Source of the DNA: an uncultured Saprospiraceae bacterium
Lineage (GTDB): Bacteria; Bacteroidota; Bacteroidia; Chitinophagales; Saprospiraceae
Direction: 5' to 3'
Assembly: GCA_937139495.1 (NCBI GenBank)
Contig: CAKZQC010000007.1
Span: 35,650 to 99,649 of the forward strand
Length of the DNA stretch: 64,000 nucleotides
In this document: piece after piece, positions 54,443-63,888 of the stretch
How the letters are laid out: the number at the start of each line of letters is the position of its first letter
Numbering within the stretch: position 1 is the stretch's first letter
Translations under genes and position numbers: made by a program
The notes under the pieces: generated by a model
The model's database searches: none
What the model saw: the letters and a program-made list of their open reading frames with translations, nothing else
Told to the model about the DNA's origin: nothing

Positions 54443-55687
54443 GTGCTAGAATTCATTGCTACTTATTACGGTGTTCTGCTTATTCCTTTTATTTCCGCAA
54501 TAATAGGTTGGGGCACCAATGTGCTAGCACTCAAGATGACTTTTTATCCCATTGAGTTTATAGGGTTCGAAATCAAAGGCGTCAATGCGGTCGGCTGGGC
54601 AGGGCTACCACCACTAGGCTGGCAAGGGATTGTGCCGTCCAAAGCACTAAAAATGGCATCTATGTCCACGGACATGATTACATCCAAACTCATTGATGTA
54701 GAAGAACAATTCGCTCTAATCAATCCTAAGATTGTAGCCAAAGAATTGGAACCCAGCATGTTGCGCTTGGCTCGCCAAGTCACTGATGAGGTCATGACCA
54801 AGTATGTACCGATGTGGAAAATTTTGCCTACCAAAACCAAAGAAAGTGTTTATGAAAAAGCGGCATTAGAAATCCCCTTTGTTATTGAGCAAATCATGGT
54901 AGATGTCAAAACAAATATTACAGAAGTGTTTGACCTCAAAAAGATGGTCATTGACTTCTTGATGCAGAACAAAGAGTTGATGAACCGCATCTTCTTGGAA
55001 GTTGGCGACAAGGAATTTCAGTTTATTGAACGTTCAGGTTTTGGTTTCGGTTTCTTGTTTGGCTTGATTCAAGCTCTTATTTATTTCAATTATCCTGAGC
55101 AAGCTTGGTGGCAATTGCCTTTGGGTGGATTGGTCGTTGGCTATTTGACAAATGTCTTAGCGCTCAAAATGATTTTTTCACCTGTCAATCCTATCAATTT
55201 ATTTGGGTACAAAATACAAGGCTTATTCATCAAGCGCCAAAAAGAGGTAGCTCGTGGTTACTCCAAACTTATCTCTGATAATATCATGACCATGGACAAC
55301 GTTTTCACGGAAATGTTTAATGGTGCTGGCGCCGACCGATTGGTCGGAATTATAGAGAAACACGCCCAACAAGGCGTAGATAAAACGGCAGGCTTCAATT
55401 CTTCGCTTATCAAACTTACTTCGGGTACCAATACCTACGAGGAGATAAAAAAAACCGCCATCAATCGCTTTATTGATGCCGCTCCCGAACAAGTCAACCT
55501 AGTATTTGGCTACGCCAAACAAGCATTGGATGTAGAAGAAACCTTATTCCATAAAATGTCCACGTTGCCCCCCGATGACTTTGTCAATTTCTTGCGTCCT
55601 GTTTTTCAAGAAGATGAATGGAAGTTAATTGGAATTGGTGCTTTATTAGGTATGGTTGCTGGCTTTTTGCAGTTGTTATTACTCTAA
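54443..55687 (+). CDS. DUF445 family membrane protein
   Basis: The 414-residue protein has hydrophobic N-terminal (about 6-28, YYGVLLIPFISAIIGWGTNVLAL), middle (about 200-240) and C-terminal (about 395-413) segments. The repeated motif GWGTNVLALKMTFYPIEFIG in the first half and VGYLTNVLALKMIFSPVNPIN in the second identifies DUF445 (YheB-like). The long helical part contains GWQGIVPSKALKMASMSTDMIT. The only good start is a GTG at 54443, since no ATG precedes the first conserved residues. The function is unknown. It is probably co-transcribed with elbB. Confidence 0.85.
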   Translation: MLEFIATYYGVLLIPFISAIIGWGTNVLALKMTFYPIEFIGFEIKGVNAVGWAGLPPLGWQGIVPSKALKMASMSTDMITSKLIDVEEQFALINPKIVAKELEPSMLRLARQVTDEVMTKYVPMWKILPTKTKESVYEKAALEIPFVIEQIMVDVKTNITEVFDLKKMVIDFLMQNKELMNRIFLEVGDKEFQFIERSGFGFGFLFGLIQALIYFNYPEQAWWQLPLGGLVVGYLTNVLALKMIFSPVNPINLFGYKIQGLFIKRQKEVARGYSKLISDNIMTMDNVFTEMFNGAGADRLVGIIEKHAQQGVDKTAGFNSSLIKLTSGTNTYEEIKKTAINRFIDAAPEQVNLVFGYAKQALDVEETLFHKMSTLPPDDFVNFLRPVFQEDEWKLIGIGALLGMVAGFLQLLLL

Positions 55688-55705
55688 GCAGCCGCTCAAA
55701 AAAGG

Positions 55706-56359
55706 TTATTTAGAATGGAAAGGTCGAATTTCTTTGGCTATCGCCATGAATTCGTTCAACATCATGGACGTAGCACCCCAAACCACTCTATTTTGTACAT
55801 CAAAATAAGGTACACCCTTTAGCTTTACGTCATTATAAGTAGTAATCGTAGTCGTTTTGATAGCATCTGCCGCCAAAAATTCTCGCAAGGGAATTTCGAT
55901 AACTTCTTCTACTTCGCTGGGCTGCAATGTATAACTAGGAGTCTCCGTCATATAGCCAACATAAGGATAAACCAAGTAATTGCTCACAGGGATATACAAG
56001 GGCGTTAAGGCACCCAATACTTCCACTTCCGATGGGTGTATTCCAAACTCTTCTTGCGTTTCGCGCAATGCCGTTGCTTCAAAAGAAACGTCATGCGACT
56101 CTACTCCTCCCCCTGGAAAACTAATTTGACGGCTATGCGGATAAGGAGTTTCTGGTCGCTGCATCAGTGCCGTGTGCCATTCGTCATTCTTTACAAACAA
56201 CAATAACATTACAGCAGCTTCTCGGGCATTATCCGCAGCTTTTTGAGGGGCAGCCGCTCTACCATTTTTGTGCATCGTGACACTCAACATCTCTGCTTGA
56301 GCATCTAGCCCTGGAAGCGGCTCTTGCAGACGTACCTTTAGTTGTTTTATCCAATCCAT
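55706..56359 (-). CDS. CoA-type Nudix hydrolase
   Basis: This 217-residue hydrolase has the Nudix core FPGGGV (81-86) and ALRETQEEFGI (97-107). Just upstream is the CoA-pyrophosphatase signature ALMQRPETPYPHSRQISFPGG (LLTxR...R..H.G.ISFPGG type). The Gx5E part of the box is altered, as in E. coli NudL. Such enzymes split CoA and its oxidised or acylated derivatives to 3',5'-ADP and 4'-phosphopantetheine. The gene converges with DUF445 and lies downstream of cdaA with an R1 repeat between them. Confidence 0.88.
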   Translation of the reverse strand: MDWIKQLKVRLQEPLPGLDAQAEMLSVTMHKNGRAAAPQKAADNAREAAVMLLLFVKNDEWHTALMQRPETPYPHSRQISFPGGGVESHDVSFEATALRETQEEFGIHPSEVEVLGALTPLYIPVSNYLVYPYVGYMTETPSYTLQPSEVEEVIEIPLREFLAADAIKTTTITTYNDVKLKGVPYFDVQNRVVWGATSMMLNEFMAIAKEIRPFHSK

Positions 56360-56409
56360 TAGCTCTATATTTATGATAGTTGTTTACTTAGCCGCTCAAA
56401 AGGCAATAG

Positions 56410-56516
56410 AAAGCTGTTGTCGAAAGTCTAACTTCTAGTATCTACCAACATAAAAGCAACGCTAGTTTTTAGTCTTTTCGAAGAGAATGACGCTCGCTAA
56501 AAATCTACATTTCTAA
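56410..56516 (+). repeat. R1 dispersed repeat, copy 5
   Basis: This full-length copy runs from AAGCTGTTGTCGAAAGTCTA through GCAACGCTAG and ATGACGCTCGCTAAAAATC to TACATTTCTAAG. It lies between the Nudix and cdaA genes and ends a few bases before the cdaA stop. Confidence 0.75.
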
Positions 56517-56521
56517 GTTAT

Positions 56522-57322
56522 TTACAAGGCTCTTTCGAGCAATTCTAGCAACTTTGCTTCGCCCAAATTCAAGATAACTTGACCATTGCGAGCATACGAA
56601 ATATGTCCTGTTTCTTCCGATACAATAAAACTTACGGTACTAGTTTTTTCGGTAATCCCGATAGCTGCACGGTGACGCAATCCCAATTTTTGAGGAATTT
56701 TAGGATTCTCCGATACTGGCAACACACAAGAAGCCATCGTTATTTTTTCTTTGCGAATAATCAACGCCCCATCATGTAGTGGACTGTCCTTGTTAAAAAT
56801 ACTCAAAATAAGTTGCGTAGAAATATCGGCATGAATCGCTACTCCTGAACTGTACAGACCTTCCAGATTGGTATTGGGAGCAAATATCATCAAGGCTCCT
56901 GTTTTGGTTTTTGCCATCTGCTGAATCGCTTTATTGATAGCGTGTGCATTCGCTATTTTTACCTCATCAGAAGTAGCGGTATTACCCTGTTTCAAGAAGC
57001 GTTCTAGCATCTTGAATCTTGCTCGAAAAGAGCCCTGTCCAACCAACAACAAAAACCGCCGTACCTCAGGCTGAAAAAGAATGAGCAAAGCGATCATTCC
57101 TACACTAATAAACTGCCCCAAGATAGAAGATAATAAAGGCATACCTAAGAAGGTCACTAACCACCATGTGCAATAGACCAGCACTAAGCCCAAAAAGATG
57201 CTAAATGCTAGACTCCCTCGCAGCAGTTTGTAGATTTGAAATAGCAGATAACCTACTATCAATACATCTAGTACATCCCACAATGTAATATTAAAAAATC
57301 CTATCTGGACTAACAACAACAT
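56522..57322 (-). CDS. cdaA: Diadenylate cyclase CdaA
   Basis: This 266-residue c-di-AMP synthase of the CdaA type has three N-terminal membrane helices (about 16-30, 37-58 and 62-84), a linker helix (FKMLERFLKQG), and a C-terminal DAC domain (about 95-262). The catalytic motif is Asp184-Gly185-Ala186 in SPLHDGALIIR, with Arg216-His217-Arg218 in GLRHRAAIGI. It condenses two ATP into c-di-AMP, which is hydrolysed by the PgpH protein encoded at 22.1-24.3 kb. An unknown soluble protein is encoded just upstream, sharing the leftward direction. Confidence 0.95.
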   Translation of the reverse strand: MLLLVQIGFFNITLWDVLDVLIVGYLLFQIYKLLRGSLAFSIFLGLVLVYCTWWLVTFLGMPLLSSILGQFISVGMIALLILFQPEVRRFLLLVGQGSFRARFKMLERFLKQGNTATSDEVKIANAHAINKAIQQMAKTKTGALMIFAPNTNLEGLYSSGVAIHADISTQLILSIFNKDSPLHDGALIIRKEKITMASCVLPVSENPKIPQKLGLRHRAAIGITEKTSTVSFIVSEETGHISYARNGQVILNLGEAKLLELLERAL

Positions 57323-57370
57323 AGCGGTGCTTTTATTTCCTTCTATACAATCTATTCCTCATAATTACTT

Positions 57371-57892
57371 CTACTCTTCTTCGTCTGTTGCTAACAAATC
57401 AATGACCTCCCCACCTGCTCTACGCAAATAACGTAATTGAACGCTAGGCGGCACAGTAACATCTACAATAATTTCATCAAAATCAAAAATATCAGATTTA
57501 ATTTTGGGCAACAAAGCATTGGCAGTCGTCAAGGTCTTGAGCAATAACTTAAACATTTTCTTACCTTGATGCTTTTCTTTAATTTCTGCCAAACTATCGG
57601 CATCCAAATTCGCTATTTTGCAAAAATGAATCGTAATAACGGGCGGAAAAGCTACCTGAATCGTAAACTCTTTCGCTTCGTAGCCTGCTTCTTCTAGCAA
57701 CGGCAACGTAGCAATCAAATCATTGATAACATCTGCCGCTTTATCCATCGCACTATCGCCCAAGTTGCTGCTCATTGTACCCAACTTGCCTGCTCCTTCT
57801 TTTATTTTACCAAAGGCACCTTCCGATGTTTCGGCAGCCGTTTTGGAGATAGACGACAAGCCATCTTTCAGTTTTTGTTTCAAATCTTTCAT
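57371..57892 (-). CDS. Soluble protein of unknown function upstream of cdaA
   Basis: The product has 173 residues from ATG 57892; an in-frame ATG at 57913 adds seven residues and is also possible. An N-terminal helical region (MKDLKQKLKDGLSSISKTAAETSEGAFGKIKEGAGKL) is Gly/Ser/Lys-rich. A compact domain (about 55-165) carries EAKEFTIQVAFPPVITIHFCKIANLD and FDFDEIIVDVTVPPSVQLRYLRRAG, two similar beta-hairpins suggesting a duplicated strand pattern. I recognise no family. It lies 49 bp upstream of cdaA in the same direction, so it could be co-transcribed and linked to c-di-AMP. That link rests only on position. Confidence 0.65.
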   Translation of the reverse strand: MKDLKQKLKDGLSSISKTAAETSEGAFGKIKEGAGKLGTMSSNLGDSAMDKAADVINDLIATLPLLEEAGYEAKEFTIQVAFPPVITIHFCKIANLDADSLAEIKEKHQGKKMFKLLLKTLTTANALLPKIKSDIFDFDEIIVDVTVPPSVQLRYLRRAGGEVIDLLATDEEE

Positions 57893-58013
57893 TGTTGTAA
57901 TTGGCAATACCACCTTTTCAAAAAAAAGGTAGTCAAGCTAGGTAGTCATAAGAATATATTTCAACACTATAACTCTTACGACCACCTACTTATTCAAAAA
58001 AAAACGTGCTATT

Positions 58014-59282
58014 TTATTCTGCATGAGCAGTCTGCTGCAAGCTGGCTAATTTAGCCGAACTGAGCTTATCTTCTGCATACTCTTTGTTTATTTCAAAGGA
58101 TTGGACACCCTCTTCCGAAGGCAAATCAAACATAGCATCCGTCATAATAGCTTCGCAAATAGAACGCAACCCTCTGGCACCCAAACTATAAGCAATTGTT
58201 TTATCAACAATCAAATCCAATGCTTCATCTGTGAAAGTCAGCTCAATATCTTCCATTTCGAACAAACGTTGGTACTGGCGAACTAGAGCATTTTTAGGCT
58301 CTGTCAATATCAATCGCAAGGTACTTCTATTCAATGGCTCAAGATGAGTCAATACAGGCAAACGCCCCAACATTTCTGGTATTAGACCAAAAGTCTTAAT
58401 ATCTTGGTGGTTGATGTATTGCAATAGATTTTCGCCATCTACGTCTTCTTTTTCCTTGCCTCTAAAACCAATTACTTGCGTATTGACACGTTTAGCAATG
58501 ACTTTTTCGATACCAGCAAAAGCTCCCCCACAAATAAACAATACTTCTTTTGTATTGACTTTGACCATTTTTTGGTCAGGGTGTTTACGCCCTCCTTGTG
58601 GTGGCACCAATATATCGGTTCCTTCTAGCATTTTGAGTAAGGCTTGTTGCACTCCTTCCCCCGACACATCTCTAGTAATAGACGGGTTGTCGCTCTTGCG
58701 TGCTACTTTGTCAATTTCGTCGATATAGACAATACCATGTTCGGCAGCAGCTACATCATAATCACAAGCTTGTAGCAATCGAGTCAGCATACTTTCTACA
58801 TCTTCGCCTACATATCCAGCCTCTGTAAATACGGTTGCATCTACGATAGTGAACGGCACGTTGAGCAATTTGGCTATCGTTCTTGCCAAAAGCGTTTTGC
58901 CTGTTCCTGTACGACCGACCATGATTACATTCGATTTTTCGATTTCTATATCATCGTCGGAAGCAGGTTGGTTGATACGCTTGAAGTGATTATAAACCGC
59001 TACCGCTAGTACCTTTTTGCTAGCATCTTGACCGATTACGTATTCGTCCAGCTTGGCTTTGATTTCTTTGGGCTTAATCATCTTGATGCCCTTGCCTTTG
59101 TTGATAGGATTGACTATTTTTTGCAATTCCTTTCGTTCCTTTTCTGGCATTTCTTCTTCTATAATAAGATGTGCTTGTTCCACACAAGCATCGCAAATAT
59201 AGGCATCAATACCCGATATCATCATGTCGGCATATTCTTTTGGCTTATGGCAAAAAGAACATTTAGAACCTTGATCTTTCAT
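58014..59282 (-). CDS. clpX: ClpX, ATP-dependent unfoldase subunit
   Basis: This 422-residue AAA+ unfoldase has an N-terminal zinc-binding domain (Cys8, Cys11, Cys30, Cys33), Walker A GRTGTGKT, Walker B with sensor in [19 protein letters not shown], the pore-loop and RKH-type sequences, and an arginine finger region ([19 protein letters not shown]). The IGF loop for ClpP docking appears in the usual position ([15 protein letters not shown]). It delivers substrates to ClpP, encoded just upstream (leftward order clpP-clpX). The 198-bp gap holds an R4 hairpin and a terminator-like stem, so clpX may have its own promoter. Confidence 0.96.
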   Translation of the reverse strand: MKDQGSKCSFCHKPKEYADMMISGIDAYICDACVEQAHLIIEEEMPEKERKELQKIVNPINKGKGIKMIKPKEIKAKLDEYVIGQDASKKVLAVAVYNHFKRINQPASDDDIEIEKSNVIMVGRTGTGKTLLARTIAKLLNVPFTIVDATVFTEAGYVGEDVESMLTRLLQACDYDVAAAEHGIVYIDEIDKVARKSDNPSITRDVSGEGVQQALLKMLEGTDILVPPQGGRKHPDQKMVKVNTKEVLFICGGAFAGIEKVIAKRVNTQVIGFRGKEKEDVDGENLLQYINHQDIKTFGLIPEMLGRLPVLTHLEPLNRSTLRLILTEPKNALVRQYQRLFEMEDIELTFTDEALDLIVDKTIAYSLGARGLRSICEAIMTDAMFDLPSEEGVQSFEINKEYAEDKLSSAKLASLQQTAHAE

Positions 59283-59305
59283 GTTGTTATTTTTTGTTTG
59301 GGGCT

Positions 59306-59345
59306 ATTAGAGGTTATTACAAATTAATTCGTAATAACCTCTATT
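59306..59345. repeat. R4 compact hairpin element between clpP and clpX
   Basis: ATTAGAGGTTATTAC (59306-59320) and GTAATAACCTCTATT (59331-59345) pair as a 14-15 bp stem with a ten-base loop. The flanks GGGGC and GCACCCC extend the stem. It is related to the element at 20484-20715, with the interior lost. Confidence 0.65.
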
Positions 59346-59395
59346 GCACCCCAAATATTTTGGTAATCTAAAATGTACTTCTGTTTACAAAAATA

Positions 59396-59429
59396 ACCAC
59401 ATAACACTCTAATGAGAGTGTTATGTGGT
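59396..59429 (-). terminator. Intrinsic terminator behind clpP
   Basis: This is a perfect 15-bp stem (59396-59410 with 59415-59429) with an AATG tetraloop. Read leftward it is followed by TTATTTTTG, a U-rich tail. Confidence 0.7.
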
Positions 59430-59480
59430 CAAGTAAATACGCTTTAGATAGGATCTATCTGTATTTTTTTTTGTTAGAAG

Positions 59481-60188
59481 TTATTTAGTTTTGCGTGCCA
59501 ATACTTCATCAATCAAGCCATATTCTTTGGCTTGAGCAGCAGTCATCCAGTTATCACGTTCGCAATCCTCTTTGATTTTGTCGTAAGGTTGTCCTGTATG
59601 TTTTGCCAATATATCATAAAGTTCTTTCTGCAATTGCTTGATCAGACGGTACGATATTTCCATATCGGTTACCTGCCCTTGCATGCCACCCAATGGTTGG
59701 TGAATCATGACACGACCATGCGGCAAACAAGAACGCTTGCCTTCAGCACCTGCTGCCAACAATACCGCTCCCATCGAAGCTGCCAATCCAGTACAAATTG
59801 TCGCTACATCTGGCGAAATATATTGCATGGTATCATAGATACCTTGACCAGCAATAACAGATCCTCCAGGGCTATTCAAGAAAATTTGTACATCTCTTTT
59901 GGGGTCAGTGGACTCCAAAAACAACAATTGTGCTTGTACAATATTAGCAACATAATCGTTGATGCCTTGACCCAAAAAGATAATTCTATCCATCATCAGA
60001 CGAGAGAACACATCCATAGAAGCTACATTCAACTGACGCTCCTCAATAATATAAGGAGTCAATCCTTGAATATTTGGGGCGGCATGTTGAGCTGCCTGTA
60101 CGTTTCTTTCGGTGTAGGTATCTACGTGCATTCCTGTCAATCCCATGTGCTTGACAGCATATTTTCTAAATTCATCTTTATTAAACAT
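59481..60188 (-). CDS. clpP: ClpP, ATP-dependent protease subunit
   Basis: This 235-residue serine peptidase has catalytic Ser138 (LAASMGAVLL), His163 (VMIHQPLGG) and Asp212 (CERDNWMTA). The FLNSPGGSVIAGQGIYDTMQ strand is conserved. The N-terminus is ~35 residues longer than E. coli ClpP (MFNKDEFRKYAVKHMGLTGMHVDTYTERNVQAAQ), probably a propeptide or part of the processed form. It assembles into the proteolytic chamber with ClpX. A terminator-like hairpin lies downstream, before clpX. Confidence 0.96.
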   Translation of the reverse strand: MFNKDEFRKYAVKHMGLTGMHVDTYTERNVQAAQHAAPNIQGLTPYIIEERQLNVASMDVFSRLMMDRIIFLGQGINDYVANIVQAQLLFLESTDPKRDVQIFLNSPGGSVIAGQGIYDTMQYISPDVATICTGLAASMGAVLLAAGAEGKRSCLPHGRVMIHQPLGGMQGQVTDMEISYRLIKQLQKELYDILAKHTGQPYDKIKEDCERDNWMTAAQAKEYGLIDEVLARKTK

Positions 60189-60851
60189 ATCGTTCTAATT
60201 TTGTAGGAAAATTTCTACCTAAAATAAACCAGTAGCACTTTTCTAATTTTAATGAGTTATTATGTTTGATGCTACTCTTGTTTTGAGTGCAGGTATTGCA
60301 TCCTCTGAAAATTAATCATACGGACGTCTTTCTTTTTTGTTGCTTCAAGATACTAATTTTATCGCATCTTCAAAATATTTAATCACATATAGTGCCATCT
60401 CATTCAATATGCCAAAATAGCCGAAAATCAAGTATTAGGAGACTCCCCCTACGCCTTTTTGGCTGTTTTGGGATTAGACCATATCACTTCTCATCAAGCT
60501 TATTAGTTGCCAATAGCACGACTTACTCTTCAACAAACAACTGGTACATAAAGTTGAGGTTCTTTACAATTAGTATTTTAGACCTGAGTACAAGGCATCA
60601 GTAAATAATACTTATTCCAAAGGCATTGTTTAGCATCCAAACGAGGTACTACACACTTTGAAAGTGCGTAGTACCTCGTTAAGGATAGTCAGTAATTGAC
60701 AAAACAAAGAGCCTTTAACCAAAAAATATTAGACACCCTACTAAACCCTAGCTTGTACAACAACTTAATATTCAGTATCTTGAAAAATACATGGTCCTCT
60801 AGTGTGGGCATTTTATCTTTTTTTTTAGGACTTTTTTAGAATTTTCATGCT
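60189..60851. other. 663-bp gene-free region with R3 element
   Basis: No convincing gene is present; the longest frame (70 codons) has no support. The only clear structure is the R3 hairpin element (60607-60679). The rest is AT-rich and holds the promoter region of clpP and of the desaturase, in which I could not find a clear TAnnTTTG. Confidence 0.5.
60607..60679. repeat. R3 hairpin element, copy 2
   Basis: ATACTTATTCCAAAGGCATT matches 27688-27707, and a hairpin (60641-60679, 19-bp arms with one mismatch) follows. Relative to the first copy two base pairs have changed on both arms, so pairing is preserved. Confidence 0.7.
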
Positions 60852-61841
60852 ATGCAGCAATTATCTACCAATGGTTTTTTGACACCCGAAGAACGCAAAG
60901 AATTAATGCAAATGCAAGATTGGAAATCTGCGCTAGCAATAACGATTCATTGGTCATGGATTGTTTTCGCACTGCTGCTTCCTTATTTTTTATTCCATCC
61001 CATCACGGTTATTTTGTCGCTGCTGATACTTGGCGGCAAGCAGTTAGCTTGTGCCATTTTGCTGCACGACGCTTCCCATTATGCCGTATTTAGCCACAAA
61101 AAAGTAAACGATTTTGTAGGGCGTTGGTTAGGTGCTTATCCTATTGTGCAAGATATGTTGCGGTATCGTCCTTATCACCGTACCCATCATATTCATACAG
61201 GACTAGACGAAGATCCTGACTTGCTGCTCGCCAGAGGCTATCCTACTTCCAACAAGAGTATGGCTCGCAAGTTTTTTAGAGATTTGTCAGGACAGACAGG
61301 CACAAAAGCGTTGATTGGCTTAATGATGATGCACTTAGGTTATCTAGAATATAACTTGGGTAATAATACGGTTCGAGTTTCGCAAAAAAATCGAAGTTGG
61401 ACGGCTTTTCTCAAAACATTCTATCAAAACTTAAGTGGTCCGATTGTGTTCAATATACTACTTTGGGGAATCCTATTTGTCTTCGCTTCTGGCTGGTGCT
61501 ACCTACTGTGGGTAGTCGCCTACCTCACAACTTTCCAATTCTGTATTCGGGTGCGGTCAATGGCAGAACATTCGATGGTAATCGACAGTAAAGACCCTTA
61601 CGAGAACACACGTACAACCTACGCCAATTTCATAGAAAAAATGCTCTTTGCTCCCTATCATGTCAATTATCATGTAGAACATCATTTATTGATGGGTGTC
61701 CCCTCTTACAACCTGCCCAAGATGCACCAGCTCATCAAACAGCGTGGTTTTTTTGACAAGGGATTGTTAGAGAAAAATTATTGGCAAATTATTCGATTGG
61801 CGACAGCCAAAAGCAAGCAAGAGCCTAATGAAGGCGCTTAA
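60852..61841 (+). CDS. Membrane fatty acid desaturase
   Basis: This 329-residue di-iron integral-membrane desaturase has His boxes HDASH (72-76), HRTHH (109-113) and HVEHH (274-278). Hydrophobic segments lie at about 28-65 and 195-230, with the boxes on the cytoplasmic side. This layout fits FAD-desaturase superfamily proteins (PF00487) that introduce double bonds or hydroxylate acyl or related lipids using ferredoxin or flavodoxin. The exact substrate cannot be told. The ATG at 60852 is the first suitable one. It converges with a lipoprotein gene across a weak hairpin. Confidence 0.9.
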   Translation: MQQLSTNGFLTPEERKELMQMQDWKSALAITIHWSWIVFALLLPYFLFHPITVILSLLILGGKQLACAILLHDASHYAVFSHKKVNDFVGRWLGAYPIVQDMLRYRPYHRTHHIHTGLDEDPDLLLARGYPTSNKSMARKFFRDLSGQTGTKALIGLMMMHLGYLEYNLGNNTVRVSQKNRSWTAFLKTFYQNLSGPIVFNILLWGILFVFASGWCYLLWVVAYLTTFQFCIRVRSMAEHSMVIDSKDPYENTRTTYANFIEKMLFAPYHVNYHVEHHLLMGVPSYNLPKMHQLIKQRGFFDKGLLEKNYWQIIRLATAKSKQEPNEGA

Positions 61842-61855
61842 AACAGCACAAAAAA

Positions 61856-61899
61856 AAACTTATCGTTACTAAAGAAGTAAGGATAAGGTTTCTTTTATT
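61856..61899. terminator. Weak intrinsic terminator
   Basis: AAAACTTATCGTTACT pairs with AGTAAGGATAAGGTTT, with one mismatch and a one-base bulge. T-rich sequence follows. Confidence 0.45.
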
Positions 61900-61914
61900 T
61901 GATTACTTAATCGG

Positions 61915-62559
61915 CTATAAATACTGCTGTATTCCCTGCCAATCCTTTAGATTTTCTTCGTTCCAATACTTGCTGCTACTCTCCCAAGTTTCGTTGGTCA
62001 GCAAGTCTGTTGCCTGTATCAGTTCCTTATTATTGTAGTAATAAATTTGTGCCAATTGCTCGACAATCTCCGTTCCATTTTCGGTCGTGGCTTCCTTGAG
62101 TCGTACAATTTCTACGGCTATCAATTGGTTGTGACTCACCAAAAAACGCTTGCAGCCTATTGGCATACCTTCTAGGTAATCAATATGAATGTGCATCAAA
62201 TCATTTTGTCGAAAAAGTTCTAGGGCAGCTTCTCGAACTACTTTTCCCTCAAATCCGCTTACTTCAATTTGACCTTCATAGTGTTTCTGCCCTTCGGCTG
62301 CTTTTTTATAGCCTGCTTTGCAGTGTTTGTACTGTTGTTTTATATCTCCCAAAAGAGCTTCTTGGAGGTTCTCGACCACCTCTGTGGCTTCTATCGGCTC
62401 GTTGTAGCCAGCCAATTGAGCCGTTTGGGGCACTTCCATTTGGACAGCAGCTTGATTAGCTCGCACTTCTTCCAGGTGGCCAGGCAATGCTGCTCGCTCG
62501 CTTTGACAACTAGTCAATGCTACTACAATAGATAAGGTAAGTAGTATAATATGTTTCAT
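61915..62559 (-). CDS. Lipoprotein of unknown function
   Basis: The 214-residue protein has a lipoprotein signal MKHIILLTLSIVVALTSC (lipobox LTSC at residues 15-18). The mature part has an Ala/Glu/Gln-rich helical segment (30-105), then FEGKVVREAALELFRQNDLMHIHIDYLEGMPIGCKRFLVSHNQLIAVEIVRLKEATTENGTEIVEQLAQIYYYNNKELIQATDLL, an alternating strand-rich domain. No family is recognised. It is a single leftward gene converging with the desaturase. Confidence 0.7.
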   Translation of the reverse strand: MKHIILLTLSIVVALTSCQSERAALPGHLEEVRANQAAVQMEVPQTAQLAGYNEPIEATEVVENLQEALLGDIKQQYKHCKAGYKKAAEGQKHYEGQIEVSGFEGKVVREAALELFRQNDLMHIHIDYLEGMPIGCKRFLVSHNQLIAVEIVRLKEATTENGTEIVEQLAQIYYYNNKELIQATDLLTNETWESSSKYWNEENLKDWQGIQQYL

Positions 62560-62993
62560 AGTTTTTAAATTATTGTTATTGAAAATTACCTCTATTGAAT
62601 GTAGCAGGAATATTCATCGAACATCTTCTTTTTTCTTGCAACTTCACAGAGTTAAGAAAGTATAGCAGAAACAGTTTGTTTCTATTATTTGTTTAGATTT
62701 GTTTGTTAATCGGTGCATTTGCACCTCAAACATCATTATATTTACAATATATTTAACTTATTAAGCAATAGGCAGCCTACAAAAACCAAGTCAGAATTAC
62801 ATTTTGAGCCTCGAAAATGATAAAAAAGAACTATATATTTGCTTCGTGCAACTAATTGGAGCATTTTTTTGTATAAATATGGTATAGAAATACTGTAAAG
62901 TAATAACCTCTGATTGGTACTTCATTCTTTGAGTCCTTCCTATTACAACTCTTTTCTACTCTTCGCAAACTCACCTAAATATCTCGATATACT
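62560..62993. other. 434-bp gene-free region
   Basis: I see no gene. The only noticeable item is GTAATAACCTCTGATT (about 62900-62915), one end of an R4 element. It contains the divergent promoter regions of the flanking genes, without a clear consensus. Confidence 0.4.
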
Positions 62994-63728
62994 ATGGAAA
63001 ATAAATTCATTGAAACAGCAAACTTTATCAGAAAAATGGGCAACGATGATCCAAATGAAGACAAAAGTACACGTGCCGAAAAAGTAGTTCGCAACCATGT
63101 ACTTTGGGCGATGGGTGCTGGTCTTATTCCTATCCCGATTGCTGATTTTGTAGCCGTAGCAGCCGTACAACTCGATATGGTCAGAACCGTTTCCAATACC
63201 TATGGTATTGACTTTAGAGAATCGGAAGGTAAAGCCTTGATTACTTCTTTGACGGGTTCTGGACTCTCGCGTATGGGTGCCAATGCCTTGGTAAAACTTA
63301 TTCCAGGAGTAGGCACTGCTTTGGGTGGTGTTTCGATGGCTGTTGTATCGGGTGCTTCTACTTATGCCCTTGGACAAGTATTCAAGCGACATTTTGAACA
63401 TGGAGGTACTATTCTAGACTTCGATACCAATCGTTTTGAGCAGTACTACAACGAGCAATTTGAAAAAGGCAAAACGGTAGCCCAGGAAATGAAACAAGAT
63501 CGCCACAAGACGGATAATAATTTCAACAATACCACTTTTGAGCAACCACAGCAGCCCGATGCCGCTACATTCACTAATGTAGAGCCTGTTGATGTCACGC
63601 CCAAACCTGACGCTTCCGAATTGGTCATCAAGAAACTAAAAGACTTGGGCGAACTCAAAGAAATGGGTGTATTGACGGAAGAAGAGTTTACACAAATGAA
63701 AACACAACTCATCAAGAATTATCAATAG
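62994..63728 (+). CDS. DUF697-like protein with C-terminal SHOCT domain
   Basis: The 244-residue protein contains a hydrophobic pair of helices around KVVRNHVLWAMGAGLIPIPIADFVAVAAVQLDMVRTVSNTYGIDF (about 30-75) and SLTGSGLSRMGANALVKLIPGVGTALGGVSMAVVSGASTYALGQVFKRHFEHGG (about 85-140). This resembles the DUF697/GTPase-associated helical bundle. A Gln/Asn/Pro-rich linker (about 165-205) leads to a C-terminal SHOCT domain (KKLKDLGELKEMGVLTEEEFTQMKTQLIKNY), a short oligomerisation helix pair. The function is unknown. Membrane association or stress-linked oligomerisation is plausible. An R1 repeat follows directly. Confidence 0.78.
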   Translation: MENKFIETANFIRKMGNDDPNEDKSTRAEKVVRNHVLWAMGAGLIPIPIADFVAVAAVQLDMVRTVSNTYGIDFRESEGKALITSLTGSGLSRMGANALVKLIPGVGTALGGVSMAVVSGASTYALGQVFKRHFEHGGTILDFDTNRFEQYYNEQFEKGKTVAQEMKQDRHKTDNNFNNTTFEQPQQPDAATFTNVEPVDVTPKPDASELVIKKLKDLGELKEMGVLTEEEFTQMKTQLIKNYQ

Positions 63729-63732
63729 TAGA

Positions 63733-63828
63733 AAATCGTACACTTTTTAGCTAGCGTCATTTTTCGGAAAAAAATAACCGTTAACTTTGCTGTTAGATAC
63801 TAGAAGTTAGACTTTCAACAATAGCTTA
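63733..63828 (-). repeat. R1 dispersed repeat, copy 6 (inverted)
   Basis: The plus-strand sequence runs GTACACTTTTTAGCTAGCGT ... GTTAGATACTAGAAGTTAGA ... CAACAATAGCTT. It is the reverse complement of the copies at 26651, 34636 and 56410. Confidence 0.75.
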
Positions 63829-63888
63829 TTTAAGAATATTTATAAAAAAACATGTTTCCAACAATCTCGTAGATTGCCCCAAGTTTTA

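Noticed and set aside
60392..60604. 70-codon frame upstream of the desaturase
   Set aside because: No family resemblance, no start context, and it overlaps the edge of the R3 repeat region.
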